From the NCBI GenBank assembly GCA_019912545.1, contig JAIOIK010000138.1:1-64000 (forward strand): 64,000 bases of DNA. Reading direction: 5' to 3'. Origin of the DNA: Ignavibacteria bacterium (GTDB lineage: Bacteria > Bacteroidota > Ignavibacteria > Tepidaquicellales > OLB5). The notes under the pieces are model-generated. The model ran no database searches. It worked only from the letters and a program-made list of their open reading frames with translations, and was not told where the DNA came from. Made by a program: the position numbers and the translations under genes. Positions 39,876-50,540 of the stretch are shown here, piece after piece (position 1 is the stretch's first letter; each line of letters starts with the position of its first letter).

Positions 39876-41177
39876 ATGTCCAATTTACAGGAATTTGATC
39901 CGCAGATTTACATGGCAATCCGGCACGAGCTGGAGAGGCAGAACAATAAGCTGGAGCTGATCGCTTCTGAAAATTTTACCAGCATTGAGGTCATGGAAGC
40001 AATGGGCTCGGTAATGACCAATAAGTATGCCGAAGGATACCCCGGAAAAAGATATTACGGCGGATGTGAGTATGTTGATATAGCTGAAAACGTTGCCAGA
40101 GACAGGGCTAAAGAGCTTTTTGGCGCTGCATATGCTAATGTACAGCCTCACTCAGGCTCACAGGCAAACATGGCAGTATATTTTGTCCTGGTAAAGCCCG
40201 GCGATAAAGTTATGGGTATGGATCTTTCACACGGCGGGCATTTGACCCATGGCTCACCGGTTAATTTTTCAGGGAAACTGTATAATTTTGTGCAGTACGG
40301 AATAAACCCTGAAACAGAAATGCTTGATTATGATATGATAGAAAGCGTTGCTGTTAAAGAAAAACCAAAGATGATCACGGTCGGCGCCAGCGCATACTCC
40401 AGGAATATTGATTATAAGAGATTCAGAGAAATTGCGGATAAAGTAAATGCTTTTTTATTGGCGGATATTGCGCATCCTGCTGGACTTATTGCAAAAGGGT
40501 TATTGAACGACCCTGTTCCACATTGCCATATTGTCACGTCAACAACTCATAAAACACTGCGCGGCCCAAGAGGCGGATTGATACTAATGGGAACAGATTT
40601 TGAAAATTCATTTGGTATAAAAGCGCCAAAATCCGGCAGGATAAAAATGATGAGCGAACTTATCGATTCAATGGTCATCCCGGGAATTCAGGGCGGGCCT
40701 TTGATGCATGTAATTGCTGCGAAGGCGGTTGCATTCAAGGAGGCGCTGCAGGGTGATTTCAAAAAGTATGCCGAACAGGTAATAAAAAACGCAAGTGCGC
40801 TTGCCGGTAAGCTTACGGGTTATGGATTCAAGATCATTTCAGGCGGAACGGATAATCATTTAATGCTTATCGACTTAAGGAACAAGAATATGACCGGCAA
40901 ACAGGCGCAGGAACTGCTCGACGAGGTTGGTATCACATGCAATAAAAATGCAGTTCCGTTTGATGACAAGAGTCCTTTAATTACGAGCGGTATCAGGCTG
41001 GGTTCAGCAGCTATGACTACACGCGGCATGAATGAAAAAGATATGGCTGTTATCGCATCTATGATAAACGATATCATAAGCAGCCCTGAGAGTGTTGATG
41101 TTAAAAATGAAGTTAAGCAGAAGATCGATGACCTGACAAGCGAACATCCTTTATACCCTGAACTGTTTACCTGGTAA
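39876..41177 (+). CDS. glyA: Serine hydroxymethyltransferase
   Basis: [51 protein letters not shown]. Confidence 0.97.
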   Translation: MSNLQEFDPQIYMAIRHELERQNNKLELIASENFTSIEVMEAMGSVMTNKYAEGYPGKRYYGGCEYVDIAENVARDRAKELFGAAYANVQPHSGSQANMAVYFVLVKPGDKVMGMDLSHGGHLTHGSPVNFSGKLYNFVQYGINPETEMLDYDMIESVAVKEKPKMITVGASAYSRNIDYKRFREIADKVNAFLLADIAHPAGLIAKGLLNDPVPHCHIVTSTTHKTLRGPRGGLILMGTDFENSFGIKAPKSGRIKMMSELIDSMVIPGIQGGPLMHVIAAKAVAFKEALQGDFKKYAEQVIKNASALAGKLTGYGFKIISGGTDNHLMLIDLRNKNMTGKQAQELLDEVGITCNKNAVPFDDKSPLITSGIRLGSAAMTTRGMNEKDMAVIASMINDIISSPESVDVKNEVKQKIDDLTSEHPLYPELFTW

Positions 41178-41181
41178 GACT

Positions 41182-41385
41182 ATGATATTGCCATTTATCG
41201 AAGATATAGAGCCTGAAGCAAAAATTGAAAGCGGTAAGGTGATCTTAACGCCGGCAGCAGCTGAGCTGGATAAGTCAAGATCCGGTGTTTCAATTTACGA
41301 TGCCTTCGATTTGAAATATATTGAGTTTAAACAAAAGATCGAAAAGGAAAGATTTGCCAGGGAATTATTAACACGTGGCGGGTAA
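41182..41385 (+). CDS. Small hypothetical protein between glyA and tatC
   Basis: 67-aa ORF tightly packed in operon. Confidence 0.5.
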   Translation: MILPFIEDIEPEAKIESGKVILTPAAAELDKSRSGVSIYDAFDLKYIEFKQKIEKERFARELLTRGG

Positions 41386-41388
41386 TCT

Positions 41389-42138
41389 ATGTCTGAAGAT
41401 AACCTATCAGAGGATAATGCCACCACCGGCGAGATGGGGTTCTTAGAGCATCTTGAAGAACTGAGATGGAGATTAATTAAGGCTGTAATTGGAATTGTTT
41501 TGGGCGGGATAGTTGCCGGTATTTTCATAGATTATATTATGAATGATTTTCTTCTGGCCCCTGCAAAAAATACCACTCCTCCTTTAGAGCTGATAAATCT
41601 AAAACCGTACGGACAGCTTGTTCTTTACATGGAAGTGATAATTGTGTGCGGCATAATTTTCAGCATTCCTAACATTTTTTACCAGATATGGAAGTTTATC
41701 GAGCCCGGACTGATGCCTTCGGAAAGAAGATATATTTCAGCTATTGTTGCATTCTCGTCGCTTTGTTTTTTGGGAGGTATTTCGTTTGCTTATTTTGTAA
41801 TGCTGCCCACGGCGCTGAAGTTTTTCGCACAGTTTGGCACACAGGCAATTACCAACAATATCGCAGTTGATGAATACTTCGGATTTGTGATATCGGTTAT
41901 GCTGGCAGCAGGTATTGTATTTGAGCTTCCTATGGTTTCGTTCTTTCTTTCAAAGCTTGGAATATTAACACCAAAATTCATGCGCAGGTACAGGAAGCAT
42001 GCAATTGTGATAATCCTTTTACTTGCCGGAATACTTACTCCCAGTCCCGATATTACAAGCCAGCTTCTTCTTGGGATACCGCTATTAATACTGTATGAAG
42101 TAAGCATAATAATTTCAAAATATTCGCAGCCGAAATGA
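41389..42138 (+). CDS. tatC: Sec-independent protein translocase TatC
   Basis: FLEHLEELRWRLIK, EPGLMPSERRYI, ELPMVSFFLSKLGI, AGILTPSPDITSQ. Confidence 0.95.
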   Translation: MSEDNLSEDNATTGEMGFLEHLEELRWRLIKAVIGIVLGGIVAGIFIDYIMNDFLLAPAKNTTPPLELINLKPYGQLVLYMEVIIVCGIIFSIPNIFYQIWKFIEPGLMPSERRYISAIVAFSSLCFLGGISFAYFVMLPTALKFFAQFGTQAITNNIAVDEYFGFVISVMLAAGIVFELPMVSFFLSKLGILTPKFMRRYRKHAIVIILLLAGILTPSPDITSQLLLGIPLLILYEVSIIISKYSQPK

Positions 42139-42287
42139 TAAACCCCCGTTTAGGATATCGGGGTAAAAAGATTAAAAATAAATTAAAATAATAAAATGTT
42201 AAGCACCTTTTGTCTCCACTTTGATCCCGCCAAGCAGAAAAGCGGGACGGCAGAAAGCGCCGAAGGGGGGAATAAGGGGGGTTCATA

Positions 42288-43265
42288 ATGGATGTAGATC
42301 TCAAAAAAATATCAGCGCCAATAGAAGATGAACTTGGAGAGTTTAAAGTCCATTTCCGTGAAGCTATCCGCTCTAAGGTAGCAATTGTTGATCTCGTTAG
42401 CAAATACATACTCCGCCAGAAGGGCAAAAAAATACGCCCGATACTTGTGCTGCTATCGGCAAAGCTATGCGGAGAGATCAATCCAAGAACCTACACGGCG
42501 GCAACACTGGTTGAGATGCTCCACACCGCAACGCTGATACATGATGATGTGGTTGATGATGCAAAAACAAGGCGCGGGCTCGCATCAATTAATGCTGTGT
42601 GGAAGAACAAGATTGCTGTTTTAATGGGTGATTATATGTTATCCCGCGGTTTGCTCCTGGCGCTTGAAAATGATGAATGCGGATTCCTTAAAATTACGTC
42701 CAGAGCCGTAAAAAGAATGAGTGAAGGCGAATTACTGCAGATACAGAAAAACCGCAAGATGGAAGTAAATGAAGAAACATATTTCAGGATTATTTCAGAT
42801 AAGACTGCATCACTTATTACAGCTTGCTGTGAACTGGGTGCAGCAAGTACTTCTAAGGATAAAAAAGAAATACAGCTACTCAGCGATTTTGGCGAGAATA
42901 TAGGAATTGCATTCCAATTACGTGATGATTTGCTTGACTACATCGGCAAGAAGAAATTCATGGGAAAATCTTCGGGCTCAGATTTAAAAGAAAAGAAATT
43001 CACTTTGCCGCTTATTCATTCACTCAACAATGCTTCCAAAAAAGAGGCAAAAGAAATAGTGAACGTTGTAAAGAATGGATCATTTTCCAAAAGCAGGCCG
43101 ATGGTAATGGATTTTATCAAAGAGCATAACGGCATTGAATATACTATCACAAAAACATCTGAGTACTGCGCCGAAGCAAAAACAAAAATTAACGGGTTTG
43201 CAGGATCCGAAACCAAAGACACCCTTTTAAAGTTCGTTGATTTTATTAGCGAAAGGATAAATTAA
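42288..43265 (+). CDS. Polyprenyl (octa/heptaprenyl) diphosphate synthase
   Basis: GKKIRPILVLLSAKL, LIHDDVVDDAKTRRG, AFQLRDDLLDY. Confidence 0.93.
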   Translation: MDVDLKKISAPIEDELGEFKVHFREAIRSKVAIVDLVSKYILRQKGKKIRPILVLLSAKLCGEINPRTYTAATLVEMLHTATLIHDDVVDDAKTRRGLASINAVWKNKIAVLMGDYMLSRGLLLALENDECGFLKITSRAVKRMSEGELLQIQKNRKMEVNEETYFRIISDKTASLITACCELGAASTSKDKKEIQLLSDFGENIGIAFQLRDDLLDYIGKKKFMGKSSGSDLKEKKFTLPLIHSLNNASKKEAKEIVNVVKNGSFSKSRPMVMDFIKEHNGIEYTITKTSEYCAEAKTKINGFAGSETKDTLLKFVDFISERIN

Positions 43266-43298
43266 GAAGATAATATAATTAATATTTCGAATCTAATT

Positions 43299-43805
43299 TC
43301 ATTTTCGATACTTTCTTAAATATCTGATATATTCCTCTCGATCCATAAGCCAATTTACATCTTCATCATTTTTTACTCTTATCTTGATTATCCATAAATA
43401 AGATGCATAATCAATAAAAGGTGATTCACAGATTAAACTATCGGTCTTTCTCCATTCATCATTAAATTCTAAAATGATGCCAGTAACAGGAGATTTACGA
43501 AATTCTGACCTAAGTACTGAGACTTGTTGTGTATCAGCAATTGGAACAAATTTTTTGTATACAACTTCAAAAAGGTTTTTATCTGTTACAATTTTGCCTT
43601 TTGCCAATACAGATAATTTACACGGCTGCAGATATTCCTTGGCAAACAATTTGCTATGCAATAATAAACCCAGATAATATACGTTTCCGCTATCTTTAAT
43701 TACCCAAACACCTTCATCGCTGTATAATGCATCTGGAAGCTCATCTTGTGCGAAACACAGAAGAGATAGAAACACATTCAACACAATAAAATATTTTATT
43801 TTCAT
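43299..43805 (-). CDS. Secreted hypothetical protein
   Basis: 168-aa ORF with signal peptide. Confidence 0.55.
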   Translation of the reverse strand: MKIKYFIVLNVFLSLLCFAQDELPDALYSDEGVWVIKDSGNVYYLGLLLHSKLFAKEYLQPCKLSVLAKGKIVTDKNLFEVVYKKFVPIADTQQVSVLRSEFRKSPVTGIILEFNDEWRKTDSLICESPFIDYASYLWIIKIRVKNDEDVNWLMDREEYIRYLRKYRK

Positions 43806-43921
43806 TTTTGGTTTTTATCTGTTCAGACATCTAAACCAACACTTAATATAACCGAAAGTGAAAAATGAAGACGCCGCTAAAATATGGCTGGACAACTTAT
43901 GTGATATTATCTCAACATCTT

Positions 43922-44161
43922 CTATATCACTTTTGGACTTCCGGGAACAAACCACTTACATTTCTCATAATCATCATTTTTATAATGAGGGCAATGATTT
44001 GAAGGTCTATTTACAGTATTGCAACTCTTTTCTGTGTTTAGAATAGTAACGTATTTTGTCTCCAAATGTTTTGCGTCTGGTTTTTCAAATGGATCGTAAT
44101 CAATATGATATACAGTTTCGATTACATCCATCTTTAATAAAATTAAGTGTTTACATTCCAT
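43922..44161 (-). CDS. Small Cys/His-containing hypothetical ORF
   Basis: 79 aa; NHCPHYKNDDYEKCKWF; weak support. Confidence 0.3.
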   Translation of the reverse strand: MECKHLILLKMDVIETVYHIDYDPFEKPDAKHLETKYVTILNTEKSCNTVNRPSNHCPHYKNDDYEKCKWFVPGSPKVI

Positions 44162-44252
44162 GATATTGCATTTTATTCAATATGACTTTGTACCAAAACA
44201 CATTATTCCTTCATCTCAAAAAAGATTCCGAACAATACTTAAAAACCCATTT

Positions 44253-44522
44253 CTAGACCAAACCAAGGAACTTCAGAATATAGTAAACAACCAAAAAAAG
44301 CAAGTTTAATGCAAGCATAATCCAAAAACAACCAAGAGGACCCCAGGAAGTCATGGAAAAGAACGTAGAAAAGCAACCCTCTTTTTCATTAAAACTTTGA
44401 TTCATACATTTTGTTCTTTCGGCTTCATTGACCCGTAACTTAATGTCATCAAAAAAAAAAATTGTGCACCGCATTCCACAATAAAAATACTGACTAGAAA
44501 GCATTCTATATTTGGAAAGCAA
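44253..44522 (-). CDS. Small hypothetical membrane ORF
   Basis: 89 aa, C-terminal TM helix; contains an 11-A homopolymer; weak support. Confidence 0.35.
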   Translation of the reverse strand: MLSKYRMLSSQYFYCGMRCTIFFFDDIKLRVNEAERTKCMNQSFNEKEGCFSTFFSMTSWGPLGCFWIMLALNLLFLVVYYILKFLGLV

Positions 44523-44649
44523 ATTAACGTTGATCTATTATAAATGTCTTTCTTTGAGTGTATCTATTTTAAAAACTTGTCTCGAAAATCAAAGTCACAC
44601 CAAGTGAACAATCGATAACACTTTGTAGCATTACTTCTACCCACTTACT

Positions 44650-44829
44650 TTATGCAAAAACAAGATAGAGAATGTACAGAATCAAGAAGAAAATTAACCA
44701 GCCAAATGATATTCTGAAAATACTGCCTAGACAGCCACCTCTTAGACCCCTGCATCCTTCACAAAAATTTCTATGAATGAAAGTGTAGTCTTCGTTTAGA
44801 TACCCGCATTTTTTACATTCCCATGACAT
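44650..44829 (-). CDS. Zinc-ribbon + TM microprotein (59 aa)
   Basis: MSWECKKCGYLNEDYTFIHRNFCEGCRGLRGGCLGSIFRISFGWLIFFLILYILYLVFA; below ORF-track cutoff. Confidence 0.6.
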   Translation of the reverse strand: MSWECKKCGYLNEDYTFIHRNFCEGCRGLRGGCLGSIFRISFGWLIFFLILYILYLVFA

Positions 44830-44873
44830 ATAAGCAATAACCTAGCTGCATATTATAAACAAACTTAAAACTT

Positions 44874-46016
44874 TTAATTATCAATACACAATTTAAAATC
44901 ATAGCCGCCAAATCCATCATATCTACAGATTTTAATATAATAGTTGCCCGCATACAATGGAAATTTTTCCCTTAATGACGTATTGTTACCACCCGTTGGT
45001 CCAGGAAAAGATTTTTCCACAGTAATACCATCATTTTTCAAAACTAAAATTCCATTGGGATAGCCACAACCGTATTGTAGATTTAATGAAGGGTCTATGT
45101 TGATATTAAATATAATATTCTTATCCTCTGATAGATTTACATTGTAAAAATCCACAATATCTCTTGTACCATTCCCTCCACCTACATAACCTAAATGTCC
45201 AGTTATGCGTGTATCAAAATTAAAAACTACTGCACTTGATATACCATCATTTGGCTCGTTATCGTTATTCAATCGGGTTTGTGAGTAATAACTAGTTAAA
45301 GTATAATTTCCGTTTCCACTATATCTACATATTCTAACTGTATAATTACCAGCTTTTATTTCGAAAGGTCCTATCGTAACTGATGTCTGATTTCCTCCCG
45401 TAGGGCCTGGCGCACCGAATATTTGTGTAACACCGTTACCATCATAAATTACAATTCCATTAGGATAACCACAGCCGTATTGAATATTTAATGACGGATC
45501 TACACTAACAATTAAATACATTTCACGATCTTGGGGTAAAGCAATATTCCAAGTATCTGATGTATGCGTAGCACTTAAATTTCCAGAAGTGTAAGATGTT
45601 GCGCATATTCGGCTGTTAGTAGATGTGTCACTGCTATTGCTTGCAACAACATAGTATTCATATTGCTGCTGTGCCGTTAGCGTAAAGTTATCATTATAAA
45701 ATAGAGAAGAAGTCTCGGCTAAATATTGATTATTTTTGTAAATAATGTAATTGGTAGCATTGCTGATTTGGTTCCATGTTAACTGCACCTGACTCAAATT
45801 AACTGCTTTTGCAAAAAAACTTGTGGGTGGAGATATCGGAGGAGTCACATTACTGCAAGTTGTATCCTGAGGATTACTACCACACTTAGGGTCTTTGGGA
45901 TAGCATGTGCAATAATTATTATCATTCGGTGTTACATCTTGGCAAGGATCACAAGATCCTCTGAAAAACATCAAAGAAAATAATGTTGCCGTTAAAATAA
46001 GTTTTATTGTTCTCAT
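44874..46016 (-). CDS. Lipoprotein/secreted protein with FN3-like domain and two copies of a PPC-like module
   Basis: Two repeats sharing DPSLNxQYGCGYPNGI...PGPTGGNxTS...AGNYxxxICRYxGxGxY. Confidence 0.7.
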   Translation of the reverse strand: MRTIKLILTATLFSLMFFRGSCDPCQDVTPNDNNYCTCYPKDPKCGSNPQDTTCSNVTPPISPPTSFFAKAVNLSQVQLTWNQISNATNYIIYKNNQYLAETSSLFYNDNFTLTAQQQYEYYVVASNSSDTSTNSRICATSYTSGNLSATHTSDTWNIALPQDREMYLIVSVDPSLNIQYGCGYPNGIVIYDGNGVTQIFGAPGPTGGNQTSVTIGPFEIKAGNYTVRICRYSGNGNYTLTSYYSQTRLNNDNEPNDGISSAVVFNFDTRITGHLGYVGGGNGTRDIVDFYNVNLSEDKNIIFNINIDPSLNLQYGCGYPNGILVLKNDGITVEKSFPGPTGGNNTSLREKFPLYAGNYYIKICRYDGFGGYDFKLCIDN

Positions 46017-46255
46017 TATTTATTGTCTCTCGAATTCAATTTTAGAATAGCCTTTTGATTCTCCATCAAAAAATCATTTTGGTTTATCAAAGTAGTATGT
46101 TTTGCAACATCTTAGGTCACCGAGTCCTAGTAGACCTTCAATAGCTTTATTAACTTCCTCTTAGTGAACGTAAATCGAACTTATTGCCATTCTTCCATGT
46201 AAACAAATTCAGAAGTCTTTAACTCGGATCAAAATAATCTAAGTAACCAATATCA

Positions 46256-47167
46256 TTATTTAAGAACTATCATCTTCTTTGTCTCAATAAATTCTCCTGC
46301 CTCAATCTTATAATAATACACACCGCTTGAATACTCTGAAGCATCCCAATCTGCCTGATATGTTCCCGCTTTTAGTTCTTCGTTGGCAAGTACTGCGACT
46401 TCTCGTCCTAGCGCGTCATAGATTACAAGCTTTACATTTGATGATTTAGGAATATCAAATTTTATGTTTGTTGTTGGATTAAACGGATTGGGATAGTTTT
46501 GGGAAAGAGAAAATGAGTTTGGAATTTCGGCAGAGGTTTGTTGGATACCAATTGTGCAATTGCTTGAATTATAACAAATGGTAATGTCATCAAGATAACA
46601 TATAATTTTAGAATAATTTCCAGGTGGATGCCATGCTGCGGTTTGGAAAGCAATGTCAGTAAAAGTACAAGCTCCAACAACAGCACCATCAACAAATTGT
46701 GTACCGTTTATCCATACATATAAGTATCCGGTAGGAATTCTCTCAATTACAACATGGTTCCAATAATTCATTGGAAAATAAACGGTGTAATCTGAAACAA
46801 ACTGATGCTGACAATTTAGCATTCCTCCTGTATTTTGCTTCTTGACTCCAAAAAACCAAAGTAATCCATTACCACCGATACGCAGTTCTGCGTAATTTTC
46901 AAACCAATCTGTTACATAAGCATAAAAATCGATTTTCAAATAACCAGTAGATGAGTTATTTTTCGTAATTTGATGTGTCACATTTTCCACAGTTTCAAAT
47001 TTCGCAGAGTAATTTCCCGAATGTTTAAATGCTGTAGAAATAGTTGCTCCCACATTATTATCCCACTTACTAAAATCTCCTGTTTCAAAACCATCATAAA
47101 ATGAAGATTGAGAAAATACTGTTCCAGCAAACAGGTAAATAACAAAAAAGCGAGTTAACATTTTCAT
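46256..47167 (-). CDS. Secreted concanavalin/LamG-like protein with T9SS sorting domain
   Basis: DGFETGDFSKWD start; SQNYPNPFNPTTNIKFDIP...KKMIVLK. Confidence 0.82.
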   Translation of the reverse strand: MKMLTRFFVIYLFAGTVFSQSSFYDGFETGDFSKWDNNVGATISTAFKHSGNYSAKFETVENVTHQITKNNSSTGYLKIDFYAYVTDWFENYAELRIGGNGLLWFFGVKKQNTGGMLNCQHQFVSDYTVYFPMNYWNHVVIERIPTGYLYVWINGTQFVDGAVVGACTFTDIAFQTAAWHPPGNYSKIICYLDDITICYNSSNCTIGIQQTSAEIPNSFSLSQNYPNPFNPTTNIKFDIPKSSNVKLVIYDALGREVAVLANEELKAGTYQADWDASEYSSGVYYYKIEAGEFIETKKMIVLK

Positions 47168-47443
47168 ATCTTCTCCTTGTTTCAGTTAAGTTTATGTTTA
47201 GCTCTAAATGTTATGGAGCTTCTTTTCTCACAATCCCTATGAATCATATTGTCAACCTGAGTATCTTACTTTTCTGAACAGATGACGTCTATACTTGTTT
47301 GAATAATATAAATTTAGCTTAATTTTACATTTTTCAAAAGCGACATTTTTCCTGAAATATTTCCCGTATAAACATTGCTTTATAATTCAAACAATTTTGT
47401 ATATATTTGGTGAATAACTTTTATCAATTAATTCGCGAAAATT

Positions 47444-48946
47444 ATGCAGGCAAACAAAACCCTGTGCCTTCTTGCTGCCCTGAGTTCTGAAGAGATTAAG
47501 GAATTTGAGAAATTCGTATATTCTCCTTTTCATAACAACCACCAACCTGTAACTAAGCTATTTGACGTGATTAAAGGGTTTCACCCTGAATTCAGCAATA
47601 AAGTATTATGTAATGACTTTATTTTTGAAAAGTTATACCCTAATGAAAGGTTTAATTATAACAAAATGGAAATTGCATGGACAAGGCTCTTAGAGCTTGG
47701 TGAAGAATACCTTTCATACAAACATTATAACTCGGATGTCTTTGCTTCAAAGAGGTATTTACTTACTGAGCTGAGCGCAAGGAAACTGGATAAATTGTTT
47801 GAGCTGAGACTAAGAGAAACCGAGCGTATGCTTTCACATCACAATAAAAACGAAGATTACTATATGAACTTATTTCTATTAAATAATTTGGAAAATTCCC
47901 ACTACCAGTTCAGGAAAAGAATCACTGCAGTAAAACAATACGGCAAATTTGTTGAAAACTTCTTTAAGTATCTCCTGACTCAATCACTGCAGATCTATTT
48001 ATTGTTTTCTTTTGAAAAAGAAGTGTTCAACGAAGAAATTGTTGATTCACCTGATAACCTTTACTTCATTGATGAAGTAATTGCGCACATTGAACAACAC
48101 GCTGGTAATTATGAAAAGAACGACCCTTATATAGTTATCTATTTTAATTTATTAATGTTATTGAATACACGCCAAGAAAAGTATTTTTTCAAATTGAAAA
48201 AGCTAAGAGACAGAAATATTCATTCAATGGACCCTGCTTTAAGTACTTCTTTGTATACTTACCTAACACATTTCTGTACGTTGATGTTTAAGGAGAAGGA
48301 CAAAACTGATCAGTTTAAATTGGAACGGTTCAAACTAGATAGCGCAATGTTCAAAAATGGCGCTCTCCCCGAAGAGTGGCCTTACATGCCTTCCCACGTG
48401 TTTGTTAATATCATACGAAACAGCATAAGATTGAATGAATATACCTGGACAAAATACTTTATAAGCCAATTTGAATCTAAACTGAACCCGGATACAAAAG
48501 GACTTGTTATGAACTTCATATCTGCTATGACGGAATATTCATTAAGTAATGTTGATCTGGCATATGACTATATTAATAAGATAAGAGTCTCAGATAACCA
48601 TAAAGATTACCATAGTCTGGAAACTTTAATAAAGTTCTTGAAAATAACTCTACTTTATGAAAAGAGTAAAATTAAGGAGTGTTTTTCGTTGATTGAAGCA
48701 ACAAAACGCTGGTTACAACGAGATAAAGAACTTCCTAAGCATAAAAAGAAAAAATATGCAATAATTCTTAATTGTTTTCATAATCTTTGCGTAATAAATG
48801 TTGAATCAAAGGTAATAGTAAACAAGGCAGAATTGACATATTTGACTGAAAAATTCATGAATAAACTGGAATCCACAGAATACTTTTATGAAAAGGAATG
48901 GATTGAAAAATCAATTGTTAAGTTGAATAAGTCAATACGCCGGTGA
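47444..48946 (+). CDS. Conserved hypothetical protein (helical, 500 aa)
   Basis: Long intact ORF. Confidence 0.7.
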   Translation: MQANKTLCLLAALSSEEIKEFEKFVYSPFHNNHQPVTKLFDVIKGFHPEFSNKVLCNDFIFEKLYPNERFNYNKMEIAWTRLLELGEEYLSYKHYNSDVFASKRYLLTELSARKLDKLFELRLRETERMLSHHNKNEDYYMNLFLLNNLENSHYQFRKRITAVKQYGKFVENFFKYLLTQSLQIYLLFSFEKEVFNEEIVDSPDNLYFIDEVIAHIEQHAGNYEKNDPYIVIYFNLLMLLNTRQEKYFFKLKKLRDRNIHSMDPALSTSLYTYLTHFCTLMFKEKDKTDQFKLERFKLDSAMFKNGALPEEWPYMPSHVFVNIIRNSIRLNEYTWTKYFISQFESKLNPDTKGLVMNFISAMTEYSLSNVDLAYDYINKIRVSDNHKDYHSLETLIKFLKITLLYEKSKIKECFSLIEATKRWLQRDKELPKHKKKKYAIILNCFHNLCVINVESKVIVNKAELTYLTEKFMNKLESTEYFYEKEWIEKSIVKLNKSIRR

Positions 48947-49008
48947 CTCAGCGGTAGAAATCTCTGATATACAGACTTAATAGCAAATCCATAAGGTTAA
49001 TTATAACA

Positions 49009-49039
49009 TTGAACCTTCCCAAATCCCAGGGTATCTTTG
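49009..49039 (+). promoter_or_regulatory. Bacteroidetes-type promoter of der
   Basis: TTG (49009-49011)-N20-TATCTTTG (49032-49039), 6 nt before ATG at 49046. Confidence 0.55.
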
Positions 49040-49045
49040 TATATT

Positions 49046-50434
49046 ATGCCGCAAAGAATAGTTGCTATTATTGGAAGGCCGAATGTTGGCAAATCTTCAC
49101 TGTTTAACCGCCTTGTTGGTAAGAAGACGGCTATTGTCCATGATACGCCCGGAGTTACCCGTGACAGGAACTACGGCGAGACCGAATGGAACGGAAAGAA
49201 ATTCTTTTTGATAGATACCGGCGGGTATGTACCCAACAGCAAAGATAAGTTTGAAAGCGCGATACGTGAACAGGTAAGAATTTCAATTGATGAAGCAGAC
49301 GTAATATTGTTTGTAGTTGATGCGAAAACCGGAATAACCCCGCTTGACCTTGAAATAGCAAAGCTTTTAAGAAAAGAAGCAAACACTGAAGACAATATTC
49401 ACAAAAAGGTAATACTTGCAATAAACAAGGTTGATAGTAGGAATGATGAAGGTGTTGAACCGGATTTCTTCAGGCTTGGTTTGGGGGAACCGCTGGAAGT
49501 CTCAGCGCTTGTAGGTAGGCGCTCCGGAGACCTTTTGGATATGATCACTGATAATATCCCGGATGATGAAGCAGCCGGTACGGATGAGAATGGTATCAAG
49601 TTTGCGATAATCGGCAGGCCAAATGCCGGAAAGTCGTCTCTTGCAAACGCATTAACGCAATCAAACCGGAATATAGTGACTGATATACCGGGTACAACAC
49701 GCGATCCGATTGACTCTTTGGTCACTTATTATGGTCAAGAGATCACTCTCATAGATACTGCGGGTCTCCGCAAAAAAAGCAGGATAAAAAGAGCGGAAAG
49801 TTTAGAATATTTTTCGGCACTTAGGACACACAAGAGCATTGAAAGATGCGATGTTGCTATCATAGTTATTGATGCAACTTCATTTGTCAGCAAACTCTCC
49901 AAATTTACAAATGCCGAAGAAGCTGTATTCAAATTAGGAAAAGAAGATGTTGAAATAATAATTAAGGCTGCCGAGCTGAAAAAGGGAATACTTCTGGTTA
50001 TAAATAAGTGGGATCTTGTTGAAAAAGAAACCAATACTGCCAAAATATTCGAGAACAAAGTAAAAGAACATTTAAAGACATATGACTACCTTCCGTTTCT
50101 ATTTACCTCTGCAATTACAAAACAAAGAGTATCAAAGATCATAGAAAGAGCGCTTGATGTTTACAACGAAAGGGCGAAAGAGATCAAAACAAGCGAGTTA
50201 AATGATAAGCTATTGCCATATATTAAGGAATTCCCGCCTCGCTCGAAATCACATAAAGAGCTTAAGATAAACTACATTACCCAGTTACAACACTCACCCC
50301 CGGTAATTGGATTTTTCTGCAATCTGCCGAGTGAAATTGAAGTAAATTACAAAAGGTATCTTGAAAATAAGGTCAGGTTTGAGTTTGGCTTTACCGGGGT
50401 GCCGATAACATTGGCTTTTAAGAAGAAAAATTAA
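49046..50434 (+). CDS. der: GTPase Der (EngA), double G-domain
   Basis: IIGRPNVGKSSLFNRL...DTPGVTRDR; IIGRPNAGKSSLANAL...DIPGTTRDP; KH-like C-terminus. Confidence 0.95.
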   Translation: MPQRIVAIIGRPNVGKSSLFNRLVGKKTAIVHDTPGVTRDRNYGETEWNGKKFFLIDTGGYVPNSKDKFESAIREQVRISIDEADVILFVVDAKTGITPLDLEIAKLLRKEANTEDNIHKKVILAINKVDSRNDEGVEPDFFRLGLGEPLEVSALVGRRSGDLLDMITDNIPDDEAAGTDENGIKFAIIGRPNAGKSSLANALTQSNRNIVTDIPGTTRDPIDSLVTYYGQEITLIDTAGLRKKSRIKRAESLEYFSALRTHKSIERCDVAIIVIDATSFVSKLSKFTNAEEAVFKLGKEDVEIIIKAAELKKGILLVINKWDLVEKETNTAKIFENKVKEHLKTYDYLPFLFTSAITKQRVSKIIERALDVYNERAKEIKTSELNDKLLPYIKEFPPRSKSHKELKINYITQLQHSPPVIGFFCNLPSEIEVNYKRYLENKVRFEFGFTGVPITLAFKKKN

Positions 50435-50499
50435 TTGCATTTATGATTTGCAATTTCAATTTAACATTAATTTATCACAATTTCATTTGATTTTCATCA

Positions 50500-50523
50500 G
50501 TGGCACAGACATTCCTGTCTGTG
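50500..50523 (+). repeat. REP-like unit GTGG + CACAGACA-TTCC-TGTCTGTG
   Basis: 8-bp perfect stem preceded by GTGG. Confidence 0.8.
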
Positions 50524-50540
50524 TATCACAACTTTGAAAT

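Noticed and set aside
43858-44046. 62-aa plus-strand ORF near 43.9 kb
   Set aside because: Overlaps the antisense Cys/His ORF and has no domain; insufficient support.
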